Shown: positions 11,665-22,124 of the stretch, in pieces
Position numbering within the stretch: the stretch's first letter is position 1
Layout: every line of letters begins with the position of its first letter
NCBI GenBank assembly: GCA_032622095.1
Contig: CP136065.1
Location: forward strand, 243,907,474 to 243,971,473
Source: Siphonodentalium dalli
Lineage: Eukaryota > Mollusca > Scaphopoda > Gadilida > Siphonodentaliidae
Length of the DNA: 64,000 nucleotides
Reading direction: 5' to 3'
Made by a program: the position numbers and the translations under genes
The notes under the pieces: generated by a model
What the model was told of the DNA's origin: nothing
Databases searched by the model: none
Seen by the model: only the letters and a program-made list of their open reading frames with translations

Positions 11665-12465
11665 GAGAACCCTAAACCCGCGTGCTGGTAGGAACGCAGT
11701 TGATCCGGTTCAGATCCACTGTTGTCCACACAACCTTAACTCGACCTGGATAGAAGGAAAAAATTCAGTGAATAGCACCCATTATCAAGAACTATGAGTT
11801 CTTAATCTACTGTCAGTCTCTAGCGAACCACGTGAGCTCTCGAGATTGAACAGCGGAGCCACTCTAAACACTGTGTTTACTAGTTATCGTTAAAAATACA
11901 AAAGGATATATATTTTTTTTTTTAAACACATACCTATTCGGTGTCGCTGTCGGTCTGTACCAGGTGAATCGGCACCGCCACTATGAAATAGGAAAAAACA
12001 AAAAAATAAAATAAAAAATAATTTTTAACCCCCACCCGCGCCCAAAAAAAAGGGGGGGCCCTTTATTGCCCCCGGAGGTGTGGTGCTTCTTTTTTTCTTT
12101 TTTTTTGTACACACCTTTTTTTGTTCTTGTCAGTCCTTGCAGCACTCTCATCGGCTATCGTCTCCCTCATCCTCTTCTGAATAAAAGAAATAACAATATA
12201 ACATCGGCTGGTGGTGTATGCCCTGTATTTTGACACAGGAATAGGACAATTGCAAATTTCACAGTCTCAATGATATATACTTACTGACGTTCATTTATGT
12301 CATATCATTCTGACATGCAAGCTAGGTCCCCATAATATAATAATTCTACAATATGAGACTGTTGTAAGTACTATTGCAAAGTTTATTACGTTGTCGAATA
12401 ATTGTAATTAACATAATTGAATTTGTAATTTTGTTAAAGTAATTGCAATTGTTTACTTTGGGTAA
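11665..12465. repeat. Dispersed block shared with 50001-50670 (right part of element A)
   Basis: Segments such as 'aaccctaaacccgc', 'gaacgcagttgatcc', 'ctattcggtgtcgctgtcgg', 'aacatcggctggtggtg' and 'catgcaagctaggtcccc' occur in the same order at 50001-50670, with indels in both copies. The A' copy joins this block directly to element A coding sequence. I therefore treat it as the noncoding right part of the element, perhaps near its end. It has no long open frame and no recognisable RNA. Confidence 0.7.
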
Positions 12466-13429
12466 GTAATTAACTCTATATCTGGCACGATTAATTGTAC
12501 ACAAAATAGAATTACTTACTATCCGCTGCGTCAGAGTGTGGCTCGCCTCCTGTGGAGAGAGAGAGAGATAGAGGATCTAATAGTTTTATAGTGACAGAAA
12601 TTTAGATTTATTTTAAATTGTGGTCCAAATTACAACTCTACTTACAGTTGGCATACATACAAACGTTAACAATTCGAATTGGACGAGTTTTTATAATCAA
12701 TAGCATTATTACATTTATTATTATACCCACCCTTCCTCCCAATATTTGTGCTTATGTTGCAAAGCGTGGTGAACTTCTCATGTTAGTTTTAAAAGTGGGA
12801 AGGAAGAAATATCTACACGTGTTTTTGTTGACAACCCATACAGACTTGATTTAGCGCGTATCAGAGTCTTGTGAATATATCACTTTCGATCAAAAACACC
12901 TGTTAATTTGAGCACGCCCACTCCTGTGCAGTCGACAGCGTGAAATTATAATTACCCAGCGAATTTATTGACAGCCCAACAGCGTTTGTGAATATATTAT
13001 TGTCAATCAAAAACACCTGCTAATATGAGCGCGCCCACTCCTGTACAAACCGCTGTCACCATGAATATATAATTAGCGAGCGGTGTTCGTAATAATGTCG
13101 ATAAATGTCTAAGGAAAATAAGCATTTTGCGATTTAACTAAACGATGCGTACTTGTGGAATGCAAAACACGGCTATCGCAGCCTCCTGTAAAACAAAACG
13201 AAATATCGTAGTAATTTATATATATCCCCTTTCGAGGGCCTCTTTCCAATAATTTGATAACGCAAGCACTTTTCGTCGTGTCAAATACATCACCAACTGG
13301 CTGACGCCGATGCGATTGTCTTTTCAATAACACTTTCGCCCACACCAAACACATCACCACCTGGTTGAGTGCCTTGACACCGACGCGCGATTGTCTTTGA
13401 TGATTGATGCATTGACCGCACACAGATAA
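12466..13429. repeat. Noncoding region with a ~120-bp tandem duplication
   Basis: Two copies of a unit containing 'atcaaaaacacctgttaat' and 'gcgcgcccactcctgtac' lie at about 12870-12950 and 12988-13070. Further right, a diverged pair shares 'acatcaccaactggctgac' and 'gcgattgtctttt' (about 13284-13325 and 13345-13400). A (GA)n microsatellite is at 12558-12570. No gene is recognised. Confidence 0.55.
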
Positions 13430-13619
13430 TTGAACTCATTCCGCGAAAAAGTGTGTCAAACAGTAAACACGTGGCGAATCACTGTAGAGTTATCCCGCGT
13501 TCATTGCATACTTGGCAAAACGAAACTATATTATGCTGAAATTCCGTGGGAAATCCCCTTATTGCCATTTACGAAGTCGGTTCACTCCCCCGTATTGTTT
13601 TTAGTGTACGGTCGCAATC

Positions 13620-13913
13620 ATGAACGCTTTAGTTTATATAATATGTCTGACATCCGTCTGCTCATGTACCGACTTCGGAGAAGTTTGCATAGCGAGAGAG
13701 CTGGAAAATTCTCTTCTATGCGAGAATCAGGTATTCCTTGAGAGCGAGGAATATTTATATTATAATCAAGTGGCATTGCATAATGTCAGTGGAGCGGATT
13801 TCTCGAAATTCCCAGACCTCAGTACGGTGTTGGTGCAATCGTCAAAGATAACGTGTAAAGATTTCAGGTCCACCACCGATGCACTGATATTTATAGATGG
13901 TATAAGCTGTGAG
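13620..13913 (+). CDS. First exon of a secreted/membrane glycoprotein-like gene
   Basis: The ATG opens a signal peptide ('MNALVYIICLTSVCSC'), then a Cys-containing ectodomain with an N-glycosylation site ('HNVSG'). The repeat-like stretch 'VLVQSSKITCKDFRS...IFIDGISC' resembles 'LIIQKSLNSTINCNLLS...IIIYLDKEEC' in exon 1 of the gene at 26096-28196. The exon ends at GAG|GTAAGT (13913/13914) in phase 0, the same as the other gene. No downstream exon is seen, because element C PolB sequence starts at 14044. This is a truncated member of a gene family represented several times in the window. The function is unknown. Confidence 0.55.
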
Positions 13914-15132
13914 GTAAGTATTACAATTATTTACAGGTAAATCTTGTCATCACTATAAAGCTAGGTCAAATAGCTACTGCCTCTTAACACGATGCTACAT
14001 CCCTAATTCCTATATGCCTGCAGCAAAGACATGAGAGGAGGCTATGAATACTTCTAAAACCTTTGAGGATATATTACTCAATACTCGCTTTACATGTGGG
14101 ATATGCAACAAACAGTATGTCAATCAATGTGGCTTGCAGAAACATTTATCAAGTCATAGCGGGGAAGTATATAATTGTGATATTTGCAAGAAAATTCTCA
14201 AAACAAAGTTTACGCTTCAACAACATCGGAAGGACGTTCATAAGATGGGAAAACGATAAAAAATATTCAATAATAAGGATATCACCAAAAAGAACAAGGG
14301 TGATAACCTACCAAGTACTTCAAAGGACGTGACTGATAATATGGAAATAAGTTATTCGAGAAATGAAGACAAATCTCAAAACGATAAAGATGAATATAAT
14401 ATTAATCCGGGAGATGCAAATATATCAGAGAGGAATAATGAAGACGCAAGATATCAGCATAATAGTTCAACAACTGATAATTCAAATTCTGATAAAGAAA
14501 TATTGGAGGGAAGTGAATCTGCTTTTAATGAAAATGCCAAGAGTTTCAAATTGACACCAAAGTTCAGATCTGAAAAAGAAGATATGTTGGTATTCTTCTC
14601 CAATAATTATGACAAAATTAAATCCCTTGTAAAACAGAACAGGAACCCTCGACAAGGTGTCAAATGGTATCTCAATACATCAGTTGTTATGTATAAACCT
14701 AGTGAAAATGAAGAATTGCCAAATGAGATAAGGACTCATTTTCGAAGTAATATTTTTCGTTATATGACAGAGGAGGATATCGAAGAAAACGAGATTGATG
14801 AAGCAATTAAAAAAATGTACGAATCTTAATGTCAGTTTGTAAACAGAGGCAGTGGATGGAGGATAAAGACAATACTATTTTTGGAATTGCATATTGCAAA
14901 GTACAATCCAATCTCTGCAAATGGTTTTATAGAAACCCCGGAAAAACTTGATAAATGTGAAAAACAATGATGAATATTGTTTTGTATGGTCAGTGCTTGC
15001 GAGTTTATACAGGACACATATCAATTCTAATCGAGTTACAACATATAAATCCTATTTTAATAGTCTTGATCTAAATGGTTTAATCTTTCCACTGACAATC
15101 GAACAGATTTCTAAATTTGAACAACTTTATAA

Positions 15133-15279
15133 GTTATTGTGGTTGATTGACGGTAACATGGTGTGACATTGACGGCTTGGAGCCTATGTTCAACCGAGTC
15201 GCGCTAGCAGCGACGAGGTTGAACATAGGCTCCAAGCCGTCAATGTCACACCATGTTACCGTCAATCAACCACAATAAC
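15133..15279. repeat. Perfect long hairpin (63-bp arms) at the left end of the Crypton
   Basis: The arm at 15133-15195 is the exact reverse complement of 15217-15279. The 21-nt spacer contains a further GTCGC...GCGAC pair. The structure begins only 9 bp from the insertion boundary. It could be a recombination or replication landmark, or a fold-back duplication. No open frame uses it. Confidence 0.92.
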
Positions 15280-15516
15280 GTATATGTTCCATTGACAGCC
15301 CTTTAATTTTGTGGTGACAGCTAGAATCAGTTTCATACTGGAACCGATGCGTCATATTATAGCATTCTCATGTTTACGCTATAAACCCGTTGCGCCCCCC
15401 AGTGAATGACGTCACGAAAAAATCAATAATGTAGTTTTATAAATAGAACAAGAAAATCACAGGAAGTTTTGAATGATCGTAGCACAATTTGAAAGTGGAT
15501 TTCTCTTGATTTCTCA

Positions 15517-16890
15517 TCAATTATGTGGAGGACTGCCGAAGTGAATGTTGTGAATGGTACATCCACTAAACATTGGAGCTCCCATGTAATGTCCAGTGCT
15601 GTCGAGGGACATTTGGACGTTTTCAATGGATAGGCCTACTTTGTCCAAAACACCACCGCCATTTCCTGCACATTTTTCAATTTGTTGTGTTGTTGTTGAA
15701 CATTTTTGCTGTATTTGCCGAGTCATTTGGGTTCCCGACATTACTGGTCGAACTTGAGGAATGTTCATGTCATCATGAGGCGGACACGCAGATCTCGGAT
15801 TTACGGGCGGATTGTATGGCACAAGTGAGTCACGTGAAACACTACCACCGATGGCCTCACCCATCGCCATTTTCTCCCTGTCAGAAACTCGTTGATACAC
15901 AGAGAGGGACGAGACTGACTTATGCTCGGTTACAGCCATAATTTGTGATGGGCTGAAATTTACCCTGCCCAGAATTGTAACTCCTGTAACACGGATACTG
16001 TGATTGGTGTAACGTTTGGATATGAGGATTTTTTCGCTCAGGTTTGGCATGAAAAGACGGAGTTTATCACGCCCTACTGGCTTATTTTGGTACCATATTT
16101 CACCAGGATAATCCTCGAAACTGTCTTTAGGATACTGCCAGAGACGTCCACATGCCGGATTTAATTTCCTGAGGTAAGTTTCAAATGTTTTTACTGGACA
16201 GTTGTCATTTTCATCTAAGTCTGCGGGCATGTGACCAGAAAAAGTCTCTTTGTCGCCACCTCGGTGATTTTTTGTCAATTCGTCCTTTTTTTTAAGGACA
16301 TATTTTCTGCCATCAGGATATTGGTGTATGGAAAATGAATCTTTGGTCATGAGTTCCATGTTTTCGTTTGCACGACGACAAAAGTATAATCTGATGTTCA
16401 TTTGCACTCGATTGAATAACCCGTATGGTGTTCTCGGTGATAAATACAGGCTGTTATATATTTGTTTCAAATCATCATCTTCAATTTGGTCATGGTGTGT
16501 GATATCCCCTTTCCCGTGAAGCTTTATTTCAGACATGGCCGTTTTGAAACACTCATTAGCTTCAGCAAATTCAGCATTGGTAATGATGTCGATTTTTTTC
16601 ATCTGTGGTGGAGACTTTAAATATCTATTCAAAGCATGTCTTATGTTATCAAACGTGCTTGCCTTATACATCTCCCCCTTTTTCGAGCGAGCGTCCATGT
16701 AAAAATGACACAAGTGCTCATTCAACTTTACAGCATCAAACGTTTCGAAATTAGTGTCCTGCTTTTTTTCTTGCAAATACTCCCTTAGTGTTCTGGCAGC
16801 TACCGCATTTGAACTCTGTGTATTTTTAGGAATATTATTCGCACGTTTGGAAATTATTTCATCCATCGAATGATCGGCGAAGCGCTTCAT
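15517..16890 (-). CDS. Tyrosine recombinase, Crypton / DUF3504 (KCTD1-like) type
   Basis: The frame runs 498 codons from 17013, but the ATG at 16890 ('MKRFADHSMDEIISK') gives a more typical start (457 residues). An N-terminal SAM-like region ('TLREYLQEKKQD...VKLNEHLCHFY') precedes the catalytic domain. The catalytic residues are visible: Arg in 'YFCRRANENMELM', His-x-x-Arg in 'YTNHSIRVTGVT', His in 'AVTEHKSVSSL', and the nucleophile Tyr in 'LSVYQRVS'. The gene is uninterrupted and could encode an active enzyme that cuts and rejoins DNA through a 3'-phosphotyrosine. A Gln/Thr-rich tail follows. It lies antisense inside the polymerase of element C and must have arrived after it. Confidence 0.88.
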   Translation of the reverse strand: MKRFADHSMDEIISKRANNIPKNTQSSNAVAARTLREYLQEKKQDTNFETFDAVKLNEHLCHFYMDARSKKGEMYKASTFDNIRHALNRYLKSPPQMKKIDIITNAEFAEANECFKTAMSEIKLHGKGDITHHDQIEDDDLKQIYNSLYLSPRTPYGLFNRVQMNIRLYFCRRANENMELMTKDSFSIHQYPDGRKYVLKKKDELTKNHRGGDKETFSGHMPADLDENDNCPVKTFETYLRKLNPACGRLWQYPKDSFEDYPGEIWYQNKPVGRDKLRLFMPNLSEKILISKRYTNHSIRVTGVTILGRVNFSPSQIMAVTEHKSVSSLSVYQRVSDREKMAMGEAIGGSVSRDSLVPYNPPVNPRSACPPHDDMNIPQVRPVMSGTQMTRQIQQKCSTTTQQIEKCAGNGGGVLDKVGLSIENVQMSLDSTGHYMGAPMFSGCTIHNIHFGSPPHN

Positions 16891-19154
16891 TTTGTCGTAT
16901 TTTGTTACTAAATGCAGACGACGTAATTTGTTTACATCACCTATACAACAGGTGCGAATACTAACACCCCCCAAGAGTGAGTAGAACCACCCAACTTGAC
17001 AAACGATGAACACTACAATTTGGATTAATCCATTAAAGTTAGGGACCGCTTAGTATAAGAAAAAACGTTCATTTCTATAATCAATAATTTTATAGTGAAC
17101 CTATTACATAAAACAGATCGATCGCCGTCAATTGTTATCTGAATTGTCAAACAAATTATTTGCAACACGGGCTTACACGTTTACGTGCCGGTAACGTTAT
17201 TCCCCCAGATGGAGCCTCTTGCTCTATGCAAATTAGATGATGTCACCCGCCAACATAAGAACCTTTGCACGCGCGAAAGCCGTAAACATGGGATATGTTG
17301 CGCGAGCGTTAACCAATTGAATGCCGAGGATTTAGCTGGAAATGGAACATAATAAAATATCTGTTAATATATTTGGATATGAAGATAATGAAATTTTTCC
17401 AATCAGAATTACAAAAACTGATTTTGAAAGTCAAAATTCTCATGTTGACCTCTTACTTTTGAAGCAAGAGGAAAATTCTCACTATACTTGTATCACCAAC
17501 TTAGATAGGTTTCTCAATAGCGTGAAAAGACTTTCATCACATCGAAACCATTTCTTTTGTCGATATTGTCTTTTCGCTTTTGGAAAGCAAGAAGATCGTA
17601 ATGATCATATGAAAGATTGTCAGTCTCATGGATGTCAAAAAACAATTTATCCATCAGAGGAAGATAGCAAGTTATCATTTACTGATTACCACAAGCAATT
17701 TGTGATTCCATTTGTATTATTTGTTGATTTTGAATGTTATTCTGAGAAAATATCCAAATGTGATCCTGATCCAACGAAAGCAAGTTCTACAGTATACAGT
17801 AATCTAACACCATGTAGCTTTGGTATAAAACGTGTTTGCAGGGTTAATGAAGATTATACAACTCCTACTTTTATATATAGATCCGATTCCAATGTTGAGT
17901 TTTTCTTAGAAAAATTGTTTGAACAGGAGGAAGAAATTAATGAGTTACTTGGAGATGAAGTAGCTATAACAATGACATCGGAGATGGAACTTCAATTTCA
18001 ATCTGCAACTAAATGTTATGTGTGTGAAAGAATATTCACAGAAGAAAGGACAAAATGTCGAGACCATTGTCATTTATCGGGGTCCTATAGGGGTGCTTGT
18101 TGCGATTCTTGTAATCTCCACCAAAAACCACCCTCCTTTATTCCAGTTGTAGCACATAATATGAGTGGATTTGATGGCCATTTAATTTGTCAGGCTATTG
18201 GAAAGCTCAAGGGTGAAAAAATAACGTGTATCCCATACAATATGGAAAAATATCTATCTTTTAGAAAAGGTAACTTGCGTTTTATTGATAGTTATCGGTT
18301 TATGAGTTCTTCATTGGAGCAGTTGGTTCAAAACTTGTGTCAATTTGAAGGGTATAACTTTCCATATCTATTGGATGAAGAATTTACATTAGAACAATGT
18401 AATCTTCTGAAAAAGAAAGGTACTTATTGCTATGATTATATAACTTCAGAAAATTCATTTTTCGAAACACAGTTGCCAGATAAAAAATATTTCTATAATA
18501 ATCTCACAAAATCCCATATCACTGATGAAGAGTATAGACATGCCAATGTAGTATGGAATGCATTTAAAATTAAAACATTAGGTGATTATCATGATATATA
18601 TTTGAAAACCGATGTTTGTTTGTTAGCATGTGTTTTGGAACATTTTAGAACCCTTTGTCTGGATTTCTATAACTTGGACATTCTCCATTTTTATTCACTA
18701 CCAGGTTTTAGTTGGAGTGCTATGCTAAAAAAGACTAAAATTGAATTTGAACTTCTTACAGATCCAGATCATTATCTTTTCATTGAAAGAGGTATACGTG
18801 GAGGTATTTGTAGTATTTTCAAAAGATTTTCAGAAGCTAATAATCAATATATCCCTGAATCATATGATCCAAGTCAGAAGAATATATTTCTAGCAAATCT
18901 TGATGCTAATAATCTTTACGCAGCTGCAATGGCATTGCCAATGCCGTATTCTTCATTTCGTTTTCTAACTACTGATGAGATAGTTGAACTCAATATACTT
19001 GATATGAAATTTGAGGATCAATATGGTTATATATTTGAAGTTGATATAACATATCCCAAAGAATTACATGATTATCATAATGATTTTCCATTGGCACCGG
19101 AGCGACGAAAATGGGATTTCAGTGAACTATCACCATACTGTAAAGAGCTCTGGA

Positions 19155-20632
19155 AAAATTATTATTCATCAGAGTATAAAGAAGTATTAAAATTAATGCT
19201 TACACTATATAATAAAAAGAACTATGTAATACACTGTATGAACCTGAAACAATGTCTTGAATTAGGCTTGAAAATAACAAATATTCATAAAGTTTTACAA
19301 TTCAAACAAAAATGCTGGCTCAAAGAATTTGTGGATTTCAACACAGAAAAGCGCAAAAAAGCTAAAAATAACTTCGAGCGCAACACGTTTAAATTAATTA
19401 ATAATGCCACCTATGGAAAATGTATCGTAAATGTTCGAAAAAGAAAGAATATTTATTTAATACAGGATGAGTCGAAATTCAAAAGGTATGTTGCAAAACC
19501 ATCGTTCAAAAGATTTGAAATATTCAATGAGGATTTGTTAGGAGTTGAATGTTCTAAAGTAAAACTCTTTTTGAACAAACCTATTTATTTAGGTTTTGTT
19601 ATTCTAGATTTATCCAAGTACATTATTTATAATTTTTATTATAAGTATATAAAGCCTAAGTATCAAGACAAAGTTACCTTGCTTTTCACAGATACTGATT
19701 CTTTCACTTTATCAAGATATGCTAATGGACAAGGTGTATTTTGATACAAGTAACTATCCACCATCCCATTTTTTATATAGTACAGAACGCAAGGCTTGTC
19801 TTGGACTCTTCAAAGATGAATGTGGAGGTATACCTCTATCACACTACGTTGGACTGCGCCCCAAAATGTATGCATATAAATATGGTAATAAGGAGAAAAT
19901 AAGAGCCAAAGGTGTTTCCGGAGCATATGAGAGTCTAAAATTTGAGGATTATAAAAGGTGTCTTTTTAACAATGAACTTCAAAGTATGACACAATCCAAC
20001 AGGATTTTACATAATAAACATAACTTGTTCTGTGCTCATGTTGTGAAACATTTATTATGTGCCTTTGATGATAAACGCTTTTTATTGTCAAATTGTATAA
20101 GTTCTTTGAGCTATGGACATTACAAAATCAATGAACTAATTGACAAATTTTAAAAGATAGCCTTGCATACATATATATGTATAAATAAAATATATATTAA
20201 TATATATATATATCTTGACTTAGTTTTTCCCAAATCTATCAGGAAGGTCTTGGAATGAACAGTATATATTATAGTATATATAGCTTTATATAACCTTATA
20301 ATACTAAAATTATAGAGATACTTCAATTCTGTTAAAAAAGTATTAAGGGTTCAGGTTAGTTAATTATAATATTGTTCTAACTTAAAGGCACGTGAGGCCT
20401 TAGTTGTCGAAAATATTCATATTTGTTCCAATCACCGTAAACAGAAAAATATTAAAACGCATACAGTTTCAGTCATATATACCATGACCATCACGTAAAC
20501 AGCATGTTATCACAAAGACCTACTATATTTTACCTAAGCAAGAGCCTGATTGTGTTACAGAAGACAGCACAATGCTACTGGCTAATCACACACAAATGGT
20601 ATAAACGCTCTTTATTAGTTCCATATCAGGTA
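19155..20632 (+). repeat. Tandem duplication, unit 1 (PolB 3' part plus flank)
   Basis: This 1,478-bp segment repeats at 20647-22124 at a constant offset of 1,492 bp. I noticed only a handful of substitutions (for example at the codon that reads L in 'KHLLCAF' here and S in the other copy). It covers motifs B and C of the polymerase, its C-terminus and about 480 bp of AT-rich 3' flank. Both copies share the frameshift near 19715, so the duplication is younger than that lesion. Confidence 0.95.
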
Positions 20633-20646
20633 GTTCCATATCAGGT
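20633..20646. other. 14-bp filler at the duplication junction
   Basis: The 14 bases repeat the end of unit 1 ('gttccatatcaggt'). They sit between 'gttccatatcaggta' and the start of unit 2. Such templated filler is typical of end-joining repair or template switching. Confidence 0.8.
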
Positions 20647-22124
20647 AAAATTATTATTCATCAGAGTATAAAGAAGTATTAAAATTAATGCTTACGCTAT
20701 ATAATAAAAAGAACTATGTAATGCACTGTATGAACCTGAAACAATGTCTTGAATTAGGCTTGAAAATAACAAATATTCATAAAGTTTTACAATTCAAACA
20801 AAAATGCTGGCTCAAAGAATTTGTGGATTTCAACACAGAAAAGCGCAAAAAAGCTAAAAATAACTTCGAGCGCAACACGTTTAAATTAATTAATAATGCC
20901 ACCTATGGAAAATGTATCGTAAATGTTCGAAAAAGAAAGAATATTTATTTAATACAGGATGATTCGAAATTCAAAAGGTATGTTGCAAAACCATCGTTCA
21001 AAAGATTTGAAATATTCAATGAGGATTTGTTAGGAGTTGAATGTTCTAAAGTAAAACTCTTTTTGAACAAACCTATTTATTTAGGTTTTGTTATTCTAGA
21101 TTTATCCAAGTACATTATTTATAATTTTTATTATAAGTATATAAAGCCTAAGTATCAAGACAAAGTTACCTTGCTTTTCACAGATACTGATTCTTTCACT
21201 TTATCAAGATATGCTAATGGACAAGGTGTATTTTGATACAAGTAACTATCCACCATCCCATTTTTTATATAGTACAGAACGCAAGGCTTGTCTTGGACTC
21301 TTCAAAGATGAATGTGGAGGTATACCTCTATCACACTACGTTGGACTGCGCCCCAAAATGTATGCATATAAATATGGTAATAAGGAGAAAATAAGAGCCA
21401 AAGGTGTTTCCGGAGCATATGAGAGTCTAAAATTTGAGGATTATAAAAGGTGTCTTTTTAACAATGAACTTCAAAGTATGACACAATCCAACAGGATTTT
21501 ACATAATAAACATAACTTGTTCTGTGCTCATGTTGTGAAACATTCATTATGTGCCTTTGATGATAAACGCTTTTTATTGTCAAATTGTATAAGTTCTTTG
21601 AGCTATGGACATTACAAAATCAATGAACTAATTGACAAATTTTAAAAGATAGCCTTGCATACATATATATGTATAAATAAAATATATATTAATATATATA
21701 TATATCTTGACTTAGTTTTTCCCAAATCTATCAGGAAGGTCTTGGAATGAACAGTATATATTATAGTATATATAGCTTTATATAACCTTATAATACTAAA
21801 ATTATAGAGATACTTCAATTCTGTTAAAAAAGTATTAAGGGTTCAGGTTAGTTAATTATAATATTGTTCTAACTTAAAGGCACGTGAGGCCTTAGTTGTC
21901 GAAAATATTCATATTTGTTCCAATCACCGTAAACAGAAAAATATTAAAACGCATACAGTTTCAGTCATATATACCATGACCATCACGTAAACAGCATGTT
22001 ATCACAAAGACCTACTATATTTTACCTAAGCAAGAGCCTGATTGTGTTACAGAAGACAGCACAATGCTACTGGCTAATCACACACAAATGGTATAAACGC
22101 TCTTTATTAGTTCCATATCAGGTA
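20647..22124 (+). pseudogene. Tandem duplication, unit 2: 3' fragment of PolB
   Basis: The unit contains frames 20688-21236 and 21211-21645, near-identical to 19196-19744 and 19719-20153. It includes motif B ('INNATYGK'), motif C ('FTDTDSF') and 'VGLRPKMYAYK'. It lacks the exonuclease domain and motif A, so it is a nonfunctional fragment. The 3' flank 21646-22124 duplicates 20154-20632 and contains (AT)n stretches and no gene. Confidence 0.95.

Larger units (their letters stand above)
15124..17349. mobile_element. Crypton-like tyrosine-recombinase element inserted in PolB
   Basis: The host PolB reads '...ISKFE' up to 15121 and continues 'HNKISVNIFGYE' from 17348, exactly as the homologous polymerase does without a gap. 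The 5-bp sequence GAACA lies at 15119-15123 and again at 17345-17349, so the insert is 2,226 bp flanked by a short direct repeat. It carries one intact recombinase gene on the minus strand and a long hairpin at its left end. I see no terminal inverted repeats. Cryptons integrate by recombination at short identical sequences rather than by DDE chemistry, which fits. Confidence 0.82.
14044..20153 (+). pseudogene. Protein-primed DNA polymerase B of element C, interrupted by a Crypton-like insertion
   Basis: The N-terminal part (14044-15123) has two C2H2 fingers ('FTCGICNKQYVNQCGLQKH', 'YNCDICKKILKTKFTLQQH'), an acidic linker and 'YCFVWSVLASLY'. It contains in-frame TAA codons at 14257 and 14827 and a frameshift near 14945. 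The gene resumes at 17350 in a matching frame and is open to 19744. Exo I is 'VLFVDFEC', Exo II 'HNMSGFDGHL', and a CxxC/HxH insert is 'CRDHCHLSGSYRGACC'. Exo III is 'YHDIYLKTDVCLL', motif A 'LDANNLYAAAM', motif B 'INNATYGK' and motif C 'FTDTDSF'. After a lesion near 19710-19720 the C-terminus ('VGLRPKMYAYK') is in another frame to 20153. No other Polinton gene accompanies it. Confidence 0.92.

Noticed and set aside
11367..11729. 120-codon minus-strand ORF
   Set aside because: It spans homopolymers, and its conserved part is shared with a noncoding block at 50 kb that does not keep the frame open.
13109..13741. Two ORFs flanking the 13620 exon (13109-13423 minus, 13430-13741 plus)
   Set aside because: One reads through a local tandem duplication. 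The other overlaps the signal-peptide exon in a different frame without protein-like composition.
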